From Candidatus Sericytochromatia bacterium (GTDB taxonomy: Bacteria; Cyanobacteriota; Sericytochromatia; UBA7694; JACMQJ01), in the NCBI GenBank assembly GCA_014377055.1, contig JACMQJ010000175.1:1-11843 (forward strand): 11,843 bases of DNA. Reading direction: 5' to 3'. Under the pieces are notes generated by a model, which was not told where the DNA came from, did no database searches, and saw nothing but the letters and a program-made list of their open reading frames with translations. A program made the position numbers and the translations under genes. Positions 6,911 to 11,843 of the stretch are shown one piece after another; positions within the stretch are counted from its first letter, which is position 1; the number at the start of each line of letters is the position of its first letter.

Positions 6911-7069
6911 ATAATTCCCTAGTGTTAATTAGATATACTTGTTCAAAATTGGTTTGCAAAATTAAAACTTTGTTCGGGTTGAGTTACGTCTCAATCCTCT
7001 TAGCGAAAAACTGCAAACCAATTTTACTTGGGTATATCAAGCGTTAGGAAATAATTTATTATTTTTTTT
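6911..7069 (+). ncRNA. Candidate structured RNA: about 145-nt imperfect hairpin with a U-run
   Basis: Nested complementary arms fold this non-coding segment into one long rod. From outside in: 6914-6926 with 7040-7052 (12 of 13 positions pair if G-U is allowed); GATATAC plus three G-U pairs (6932-6941 with 7029-7038); a 3x3 loop; a perfect 14-bp helix AAAATTGGTTTGCA/TGCAAACCAATTTT (6945-6958 and 7012-7025); a large internal loop; and an apical helix GGGTTGAG/CTCAATCC (6976-6983 and 6990-6997) with loop TTACGT. The non-Watson-Crick pairs are G-U on the plus strand and would be A-C mismatches on the minus strand, which points to plus-strand transcription. T8 at 7062-7069 follows the hairpin and overlaps the 3' end of the convergent lipoprotein gene. 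A weak promoter (TTGTTA 6873-6878, TATAGC 6897-6902) would start just before the hairpin. It matches no RNA family I can name. A 6S-like RNA or a degenerate MITE are alternatives. Confidence 0.5.
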
Positions 7070-7946
7070 CTATTTTTAAAGTTACTATATAATCAGATAA
7101 CTTAGGGGCTTCTAAAGCTTTAAATCCTTCTGGTAAAACTTTTGTTAATGTAAATGTATAGTCATTAACTTTTTTAATAGCCAAGCTGTCCATACCTGCT
7201 CTGCTAGTAAGCTCAAACTCTGTGCTTGCAATAAATTTTTGATCTAATTTAAATTTAAATGATGCCTGACCAGCTTGAATACACTGAACATCAGATGGGC
7301 ATCTTGACTCTTGGGTAATACTATCAAGCTTTAGGGTATTTTCCCCATCAAATTTGATATACTGACCTATTTTTAAATCAAATTCTTTATTTAGGTCAAC
7401 ATTTTTAACAAATTTACTTCTTAATTCAATAAGTTTATTTTTAATATTATTAAAAGAGTCTAAATATTTTTGATTGTGTCTTACATTTCTATCGTTACGT
7501 GCAAAAACTGTATCTTTTCCATTAACATTAACAGTTAAACTATCTATAGCTCTACATTCGGTAGTTTGTGGGCCATCTGTAGGTAATTTAATATCTTGAT
7601 CAGCAGATGAACTTATATCGTTTTCATTAAGTAACCTTTTTAATCCATCTGAATCGCCTTGTGATATTTTTTCAGTGTGTAAATCATTTTCAGTATTTAA
7701 ACCAGAAAAAACATCTTCATTTAAGTTATAGCTAAAGTTACCATCCTTAATTTGATAAAGATCTTTGCTATTGTTACTACATTCATCTTTAACACTAAAC
7801 TTAATCGGTAAGTCATACTTGTATTTTATTACATTATTTGTATTAGCTGTAGGAGATGGTGTAGGTGAGGTGATAATAATAGTTGGTGCATTAGCACATC
7901 CATAAAGCATAGTAGTGAGTAAAGCCACAGTAATCATATTTTTCAT
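7059..7946 (-). CDS. Lipoprotein with a C-P-S-D-V-Q-C domain
   Basis: A protein of 295 residues with a short lipoprotein signal peptide: MKNMITVALLTTML, then Y-G-C with Cys17 lipidated (lipobox L-Y-G-C). A Thr/Pro-rich linker follows (residues 21-38). Residues 41-180 form one domain containing two cysteines (56 and 131). The C-terminal 110 residues are beta-rich and contain S-R-C-P-S-D-V-Q-C-I-Q-A-G (214-226). This resembles the C-P-x-D-V-x-C-x-W-A-G signature I know from small secreted or lipoprotein domains in many bacteria, with Gln where Trp is usual; the two Cys probably form a disulfide. The function of that domain is not established to my knowledge. AAAGGAAAA 8-10 nt upstream supports the ATG at 7946. 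The gene is divergent from the hydrolase at 8152, and its 3' end overlaps the U-run of the candidate RNA. Confidence 0.9.
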   Translation of the reverse strand: MKNMITVALLTTMLYGCANAPTIIITSPTPSPTANTNNVIKYKYDLPIKFSVKDECSNNSKDLYQIKDGNFSYNLNEDVFSGLNTENDLHTEKISQGDSDGLKRLLNENDISSSADQDIKLPTDGPQTTECRAIDSLTVNVNGKDTVFARNDRNVRHNQKYLDSFNNIKNKLIELRSKFVKNVDLNKEFDLKIGQYIKFDGENTLKLDSITQESRCPSDVQCIQAGQASFKFKLDQKFIASTEFELTSRAGMDSLAIKKVNDYTFTLTKVLPEGFKALEAPKLSDYIVTLKIEKK

Positions 7947-7978
7947 AATAATATTTTCCTTTCATAATTAATATAGTT

Positions 7979-7993
7979 ACAAGTATAACTTGT
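7979..7993. promoter_or_regulatory. Dyad ACAAGT-ATA-ACTTGT over a minus-strand -10 box
   Basis: A perfect palindrome with 6-bp arms contains minus-strand TATACT (7987-7982), a plausible -10 for the lipoprotein gene at 7946 with a leader of about 30 nt. The position suits a repressor operator. No good -35 is seen. Confidence 0.4.
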
Positions 7994-8085
7994 TATTACT
8001 AAAAAGTAATATTAAAAATAACTTTTTGGTGAACCTAATTTAATTTCTCGTACTATATGCTTGATGAAATTTACATAGTAAGTTC

Positions 8086-8126
8086 ACGTAATATTTATTT
8101 ACAATATGTTATAATAAATATTACGT
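8086..8126. promoter_or_regulatory. Perfect 14-bp inverted repeat spanning the hydrolase -10
   Basis: ACGTAATATTTATT (8086-8099) and AATAAATATTACGT (8113-8126) are exact reverse complements around a 13-nt centre. The right arm overlaps the -10 hexamer at 8110-8115. It is likely an operator, or a cruciform-prone site; its upstream half would not be transcribed from this promoter. Confidence 0.5.
8107..8115 (+). promoter_or_regulatory. Extended -10 promoter of the hydrolase gene
   Basis: TGTTATAAT (TGn plus TATAAT at 8110-8115) lies about 37 bp before the first ATG at 8152. It is identical to the 9-mer ahead of the small lipoprotein gene. No good -35 is present. Confidence 0.6.
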
Positions 8127-8151
8127 TATATTATGTTGTGGTTTAGTTTGA

Positions 8152-9237
8152 ATGTTTAGTCTTAAAAGTATTATGAAAAATTCAATAATTGCTTTAACAT
8201 CATTAGCATTTATTACAGGGTGTAATTCTACTAGTAGCCCTTTATCTACTAATAATCTGATGTTTAGTGCTAGCTCTTATCAATCATCATTTTTATTTAT
8301 ACCAAATAGAATGTTTAATGTAGTCTATGATCCTCCATCTTATGTTAATAGTAGTACTTTTTCTGAAAAGCCAATAACTTTTGGTGATGCTGAATATCCT
8401 CTATCTGGTACTCTAACTATTCCAAAAACAAAAGGTAAATATCCTGTAATTGTTTTGGTACATGGATCTGGTCCAAATGATAGGGATGAAAGTTTGGGAG
8501 CAAATAAACCTTTTAGAGATATAGCATGGAGTCTTGCCTCTCAAGGTATAGGTACATTTAGATATGAAAAACGTACTAAAGTATACGCTGAAAAAATGAT
8601 AAAAATAAAAGATGGATTTACTGTTAAAGAAGAAGTTACAGACGATGCTCACTATGCCGTAAATTTTTTAAAAACACAAAATGATATTGATTCAGATAAA
8701 ATTTTTATACTTGGTCATGATCTAGGTGGTATGCTTGCCCCAAAGATTGCAGCTAATGATCCTAACATAGCAGGAATTATTATCATGGCAGGTAATACCA
8801 AACCTTTAGAAGATGTAATGATTAATCAAGTTGAAAATTCTACTTTTATTAGTACTAGTGACAAAATTAAATTTAAAAATCAAGTTAATAATGTTAAATT
8901 ACTAAATAAAAACTCTAGTTTAATAATAGGATCTTTACCTTATGATATACCACCAAAATACTGGCTAGATCTTAATAATTATAGTCAAACAGATACTGCA
9001 AAATCACTTAATAAACCAATATTAATAATACAAGGTGAAAAAGATGAGCAAGTTGATATGAATAACTTCATGGTTTGGAAAAATGCTCTTAGTGAACAAA
9101 AAAATGTTACTTTTTATTCATATCCCAACCTAAACCATTTATTTTTTGTAGGTAAACTAGAAGATGATAATAATAAGCCCAATCATATCAATGAATCAGT
9201 TATTAAAGATCTAATTAACTGGATTAAAAGTAATTAA
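8152..9237 (+). CDS. Alpha/beta-hydrolase lipoprotein with Asp at the nucleophile position
   Basis: A protein of 361 residues. The lipoprotein signal ends at I-T-G-C (Cys24). An in-frame ATG at 8173 (Met8) would give a more typical signal peptide, and neither start has a clear Shine-Dalgarno. The hydrolase domain occupies about residues 75-361: oxyanion-hole motif V-H-G-S-G-P-N-D-R-D-E (103-113), nucleophile elbow G-H-D-L-G-G (188-193), acid in G-E-K-D (Asp298) and histidine in Y-P-N-L-N-H-L (His329). These flanks match bacterial alpha/beta hydrolases of the esterase/acyl-transfer type, in which the elbow is normally G-H-S-L-G-G. Here residue 190 is Asp (GAT at 8719-8721). Asp nucleophiles occur in dehalogenases and epoxide hydrolases, so the protein may act on a different substrate or be altered in activity. 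It probably sits on the envelope. Its stop overlaps that of the convergent reductase gene by 4 bp. Confidence 0.93.
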   Translation: MFSLKSIMKNSIIALTSLAFITGCNSTSSPLSTNNLMFSASSYQSSFLFIPNRMFNVVYDPPSYVNSSTFSEKPITFGDAEYPLSGTLTIPKTKGKYPVIVLVHGSGPNDRDESLGANKPFRDIAWSLASQGIGTFRYEKRTKVYAEKMIKIKDGFTVKEEVTDDAHYAVNFLKTQNDIDSDKIFILGHDLGGMLAPKIAANDPNIAGIIIMAGNTKPLEDVMINQVENSTFISTSDKIKFKNQVNNVKLLNKNSSLIIGSLPYDIPPKYWLDLNNYSQTDTAKSLNKPILIIQGEKDEQVDMNNFMVWKNALSEQKNVTFYSYPNLNHLFFVGKLEDDNNKPNHINESVIKDLINWIKSN

Positions 9238-10001
9238 AATCTTAGGCTTGAACCACCATCTGCAATTATAGTTTGACCAATAATCCAATTTGAATCATCA
9301 TTGCACAAAAAAGCTACTACTTTAGCAATATCATCTGGCATACCTAATCTTTTAGCTGGAGTTTTTTCTATCGCTTTTTGCTTTAAATCATCAATATCAT
9401 TAAATATATCGAGAGCTTCTGTATCAATAAATCCTGCTGAAACAGCATTTACATAAATATTTTTTTCGATAAGTTCACAAGCTAGATACTTGGTCATTGT
9501 TTCAATTGCTGCCTTAGCAGTGCCAATAGGCATATAGTCAGGCAAACAAAATTGGCTTCCCAAACTAGAAATATTAACTATTCGACCACCATTAGTCATC
9601 AACTTTACAGCATTTTGAGTACATAAAAGTAAACCACCTGTATTAAGATTCATTGTCATATTCCATGTAAACTTACCAATTCTCATAGCAGGCCCTAGAG
9701 CTCCAAATGCAGCGTTATTAACTAAAATATCAAGTTTTCCAAATTCATTTTTTATTTGTTTAAACATTGCTTTGATCTGTTCAGAATCGCCAATATCTGC
9801 TTTGATAGCTATTACTTTTTGTGATGTGGTATTGGCTAAAATCTCATTAACCAAATTATTAGCAGCTTCTTCATTTTTTACATAATTGATAATTATGTCA
9901 CAGCCTAAACTAAATAATTTTAAGGTAATAGCTTTGCCAATTCCTCTGCTACCACCTGTTATTAATGCGACTTTATTTGAGAAAATACTTTTTTGTTCCA
10001 T
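9234..10001 (-). CDS. fabL: Enoyl-[acyl-carrier-protein] reductase, FabL-type SDR
   Basis: A protein of 255 residues of the short-chain dehydrogenase/reductase family. It would perform the last reduction of each fatty-acid elongation cycle (enoyl-ACP to acyl-ACP using NADPH) in the cytoplasm. The Rossmann motif T-G-G-S-R-G-I-G is at 15-22 and N-N-A-A at 95-98. The active site is Y156-x6-K163 (Y-M-P-I-G-T-A-K), the spacing of enoyl-ACP reductases, rather than the Y-x3-K of ordinary SDRs; no Tyr stands four residues before the Lys. The overall pattern (N-N-A-A-F-G, T-M-N-L-N, I-S-S-L-G-S, V-N-A-V-S-A-G, G-Q-T-I-I-A-D-G-G) closely follows my memory of Bacillus subtilis FabL. FabG-like function is the alternative but fits the Tyr/Lys spacing poorly. 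The gene lies 80 bp after the DUF4097 gene on the same strand, and its start has only a weak ribosome binding site. Confidence 0.85.
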   Translation of the reverse strand: MEQKSIFSNKVALITGGSRGIGKAITLKLFSLGCDIIINYVKNEEAANNLVNEILANTTSQKVIAIKADIGDSEQIKAMFKQIKNEFGKLDILVNNAAFGALGPAMRIGKFTWNMTMNLNTGGLLLCTQNAVKLMTNGGRIVNISSLGSQFCLPDYMPIGTAKAAIETMTKYLACELIEKNIYVNAVSAGFIDTEALDIFNDIDDLKQKAIEKTPAKRLGMPDDIAKVVAFLCNDDSNWIIGQTIIADGGSSLRF

Positions 10002-10022
10002 ATAAAAAATTAAATAGTCCTT

Positions 10023-10028
10023 ACTATA
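10023..10028 (-). promoter_or_regulatory. Possible -10 box for fabL
   Basis: Minus-strand TATAGT (5/6 match) would start transcription about 15-20 nt before the ATG at 10001. No -35 is apparent; the upstream hairpin dyad occupies that place. Confidence 0.35.
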
Positions 10029-10033
10029 ATTTT

Positions 10034-10070
10034 GGCTAAATAAAAAATGCTGAAGTTAAGTTATTTAGCC
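10034..10070. repeat. 10-bp inverted repeat between the DUF4097 gene and fabL
   Basis: GGCTAAATAA (10034-10043) and TTATTTAGCC (10061-10070) are exact reverse complements around a 17-nt loop. On the minus strand the stem is followed by AAAATTATAG, not a T-run, so it is a poor intrinsic terminator. It may be an operator in the -35 region of fabL, or an mRNA-processing or stabilising hairpin between the two genes. Confidence 0.55.
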
Positions 10071-10081
10071 TTCTAAACATT

Positions 10082-11377
10082 TTAAGCAATATTTTCTTTG
10101 TGAAACTTTAGATCACCGCTAACTGTATTTATTAAAAGACTTGCTAAACCATCTTTAATTTTTCCATTTGCTTCATTTTGTAATTTTGTAACTTCTTCAG
10201 GTAATAAATTAGTGAATATATCGCCTGTCTTGTTTTCACATTTAAAAGTTAAGCTACAATCCTCATCAACACTCCAACTTATATCTCCACTATTACTTGT
10301 TACTTCCATATTTCCATCATTTGCAACAATACCATGACCTTTGATATTTCCACTATTTGTTCTTAACTTTAGATGATTATGAACTACTCCATTATAGTGA
10401 ATATTTCCACTATGACTCATTAACTCAAGTAGATTACCATTATTATTTTTGTGTTGTTTTAGATCAATATTACCACTTGAAGAAGATATTTCAACATTAT
10501 CATTTATAGAAATATGACCTCTTATATCTCCACTAATTGTGTTAAATCGTGATGAAAAATTAGCTATAACATCAATTTCAATCTTACCACTATTAGTTCT
10601 AACATTAAGTTGACTATCTACTTGGTCGATAGATATATCACCACTAACAGATATTATTTCTATTTTTTTAACTTTTAGATTTTTTATTTGCGAATTACCA
10701 CTAGTATTTTTAACATAAATATCTCCTGTAAGATTATCAATATTATCTATTAAAATATCTCCACTTAAAGTAGATAGATCAAATGAAATATTTTTTGGAA
10801 CTCTTAATTCTATATTAATAGTATCTTCAACATCTTTGTTATGTTGGGGTAGTAAAATTTGCATAGACTTATTATTTTGATTCCTATTTATTTTTAAAGC
10901 TAAATTTCTTTCATTCGCTAAATCTTGATTTTTTGTCCAAATTATTTTTTCAATCGATAGTTTGATATTTTCTGTTTCTTCACCAATTATTTTTATTGAT
11001 CCCCAATTATTTTCGAGAATTATTTTTTCTATACTTGTATCAAAAGGAATAATCTCCTCATCGTTAAAAGTAAATTTATCACCAATTTGAGAACCCTGAT
11101 TTGACTTTGTCTGAGCTTCATATTTGCTGATTTTTTGGTTAATAGTTTGTGCAACTTTTTCTAAATTAAAACCAAATCCACTAACAAATTTTTCTATTTT
11201 AGAAACTCCTTCCTTAGCAAAATCACTAATAGTTTCTGAGTTAGGAAACGGGTTTTTATTTTCTTTATTTTCATTTTGAGAAATATAATTTAGTATTTTG
11301 TCAGCTTCATCTATTTCTATTCTTCCTTCTTTTAAAATATTTAAAACCAAAATTCTTATTTGTTTGCTATTTTCCAT
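10082..11377 (-). CDS. DUF4097-type repeat protein with N-terminal SHOCT-like helix domain
   Basis: A protein of 431 residues. Residues 6-33 (I-L-V-L-N-I-L-K-E-G-R-I then D-E-A-D-K-I-L) match the small helical domain often found at the start of DUF4097 proteins, in which a short E-G-x-I turn precedes a second helix. A linker of about 65 residues follows. From about 105 to the end the chain is a regular beta repeat with twelve S/T-G-D/N/K motifs (205, 217, 226, 245, 263, 282, 301, 323, 342, 363, 384 and 420), mostly about 20 residues apart, as expected for a beta-solenoid of the DUF4097 (putative adhesin) family. No signal peptide or membrane helix is seen, so it is probably cytoplasmic despite the family name. 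Related Bacillus genes (yvlB type) sit in envelope-stress operons, but its biochemical role is unknown. It may share a transcript with fabL 80 bp downstream. The ribosome binding site is weak (TAGGTAA). Confidence 0.9.
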   Translation of the reverse strand: MENSKQIRILVLNILKEGRIEIDEADKILNYISQNENKENKNPFPNSETISDFAKEGVSKIEKFVSGFGFNLEKVAQTINQKISKYEAQTKSNQGSQIGDKFTFNDEEIIPFDTSIEKIILENNWGSIKIIGEETENIKLSIEKIIWTKNQDLANERNLALKINRNQNNKSMQILLPQHNKDVEDTINIELRVPKNISFDLSTLSGDILIDNIDNLTGDIYVKNTSGNSQIKNLKVKKIEIISVSGDISIDQVDSQLNVRTNSGKIEIDVIANFSSRFNTISGDIRGHISINDNVEISSSSGNIDLKQHKNNNGNLLELMSHSGNIHYNGVVHNHLKLRTNSGNIKGHGIVANDGNMEVTSNSGDISWSVDEDCSLTFKCENKTGDIFTNLLPEEVTKLQNEANGKIKDGLASLLINTVSGDLKFHKENIA

Positions 11378-11421
11378 ATAGTTTACCTATTCATGTTTTT
11401 ACTTTAATATTACCCACTGAC

Positions 11422-11427
11422 ATTATA
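11422..11427 (-). promoter_or_regulatory. Probable -10 box of the DUF4097 gene
   Basis: Minus-strand TATAAT, with TTAAGA (11452-11447) 19 bp upstream as a poor -35. The leader would be about 37 nt. Confidence 0.45.
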
Positions 11428-11473
11428 TTACAATAATACTTAAATATCTTAACTATTATTTACACAAAATTAT

Positions 11474-11504
11474 TTGGCAGTTATGATACAACATTGGATA
11501 TAAT
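11474..11504 (+). promoter_or_regulatory. Possible distal plus-strand promoter
   Basis: TTGGCA (11474-11479, 5/6) and TATAAT (11499-11504) are separated by 19 bp. Transcription would begin about 255 nt before the GTG at 11769, giving a very long leader or a separate RNA. Confidence 0.35.
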
Positions 11505-11646
11505 ATTATTTATAAACTAAAAAACAGACAAAAGTTAAATTATCTTTTTCAAAGAGTATTATTCCAGTAACAGATTTTTTATATCTAATCCATAATTAAA
11601 TATTCTTTAAGTTCTTTGCCTTTAAATCATTATCTGATTAACTAAA

Positions 11647-11655
11647 TGCTATACT
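11647..11655 (+). promoter_or_regulatory. Possible extended -10 promoter of the exported-protein gene
   Basis: TGCTATACT fits TGn-TATAAT with one mismatch. The leader would be about 105 nt. No -35 is recognisable. Confidence 0.4.
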
Positions 11656-11758
11656 TAACATTAAGAGAACAAGTTATATTAAGTGTGTTATCAGGTACAT
11701 TCTTGCCAAAATTTAATGTAATTAATCTTTTTTATCTATCTACAGCTAAATCTTAATT

Positions 11759-11763
11759 AGGAG
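11759..11763 (+). promoter_or_regulatory. Shine-Dalgarno supporting a GTG start
   Basis: AGGAG stands 5 nt before the GTG at 11769, with only ATAAA between. Confidence 0.75.
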
Positions 11764-11768
11764 ATAAA

Positions 11769-11843
11769 GTGAAACTATTTAAAAGTATCTTGAATGGAGT
11801 TGTTAGTCTCTCTGTTTTGGCAGGATCATTTTCTGCAGTATCA
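11769..11843 (+). CDS. Exported protein, signal peptide only (cut by window edge)
   Basis: Twenty-five codons are visible, from a GTG start to the right edge with no stop. They encode a typical Sec signal peptide: basic MKLFK, a hydrophobic core (I-L-N-G-V-V-S-L-S-V-L-A-G), then small residues ending in S-A-V-S near a likely cleavage site. No lipobox Cys appears in the visible part. The GTG is chosen because AGGAG lies 5 nt upstream and the signal peptide begins exactly there. The mature protein cannot be identified. Confidence 0.78.
   Translation, partial: MKLFKSILNGVVSLSVLAGSFSAVS

Larger units (their letters stand above)
11378..11768. other. Divergent non-coding region
   Basis: This 391-bp stretch separates the DUF4097 gene from the exported-protein gene at 11769. 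It contains candidate promoters for both directions, listed separately, and no open reading frame with a plausible start on either strand. No recognisable structured RNA is seen. Confidence 0.6.

Noticed and set aside
6932..7038. Simple MITE with GATATAC terminal repeats
   Set aside because: The GATATAC ends match, but no target-site duplication flanks them, complementarity continues beyond them, and mismatches are mainly G-U wobble on one strand. It is kept as an alternative rather than a call.
6914..7052. Integron attC site
   Set aside because: The right end has GCGTTAGG, recalling the GTTRRRY core, but the left end lacks the matching RYYYAAC box (it reads CCCTAGTG). The perfect 14-bp inner helix is also unlike attC, and no integrase or cassette is nearby.
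8413..8652. Minus-strand open frame of 79 codons within the hydrolase gene
   Set aside because: It overlaps the conserved oxyanion-hole region of the hydrolase on the other strand; its Phe/Tyr/Cys-rich translation is typical of an antisense frame.
10034..10070. Intrinsic terminator between the DUF4097 gene and fabL
   Set aside because: The stem is good but is followed on the minus strand by AAAATTATAG and on the plus strand by TTCTAAAC, neither a T-run, and the loop is 17 nt. It is listed as an inverted repeat only.
1..11843. CRISPR array, tRNA, rRNA, transposase, prophage or defence genes
   Set aside because: No regularly spaced direct repeats, cloverleaf sequences, rRNA signatures or matching protein motifs were seen on either strand.

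Overview
The window comes from a very AT-rich bacterial chromosome (roughly 30% G+C by eye) that uses the standard bacterial code. It carries four predicted lipoproteins plus one more exported protein cut by the right edge. That lipoprotein load and the non-canonical envelope genes suggest a diderm or otherwise lipoprotein-rich, probably uncultured lineage. The sequence does not allow a firm taxonomic call. DnaE is a single uninterrupted chain of the ordinary bacterial type.

Left third: the minus strand of 1-3212 encodes most of dnaE, the catalytic subunit of DNA polymerase III, with its C-terminal end off the left edge. A divergent spacer (3213-3460) with an extended -10 promoter leads to a small lipoprotein gene (3461-3811, plus) containing two copies of a W-x-E-F-Q-x-x-F motif, closed by a strong intrinsic terminator. 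The next 400 bases hold no gene but carry two minus-strand terminators. One belongs to the gene at 4221-4736. The other, at 3886-3917, has no gene of its own and may end a small RNA.

Middle: two unrecognised, apparently cytoplasmic proteins are transcribed divergently: a disordered plus helical protein (4221-4736, minus) and a long coiled coil (4914-5618, plus). A shared palindromic terminator separates the coiled-coil gene from a convergent TTG-started beta-rich lipoprotein (5676-6758, minus). Between that gene and the next lipoprotein (7059-7946, minus) lies an imperfect hairpin of about 145 nt. Its G-U wobbles fit transcription from the plus strand, and it is followed by a U-run. This is the best candidate in the window for something undescribed.

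Right third: a divergent promoter region with dyads over both -10 boxes leads to an alpha/beta-hydrolase lipoprotein (8152-9237, plus) with Asp in place of the nucleophilic Ser. Its stop codon overlaps, tail to tail, that of a FabL-type enoyl-ACP reductase (9234-10001, minus). Upstream on the same strand is a DUF4097-type beta-solenoid protein (10082-11377). The last 390 bases are non-coding and lead to the signal peptide of an exported protein starting with GTG at 11769.

No tRNA, rRNA, CRISPR array, transposase, phage gene or recognisable defence or conjugation module is present. The window is a housekeeping and envelope region. Its novelty lies in lineage-specific lipoproteins, candidate RNAs and promoter dyads rather than in an obvious multigene system.
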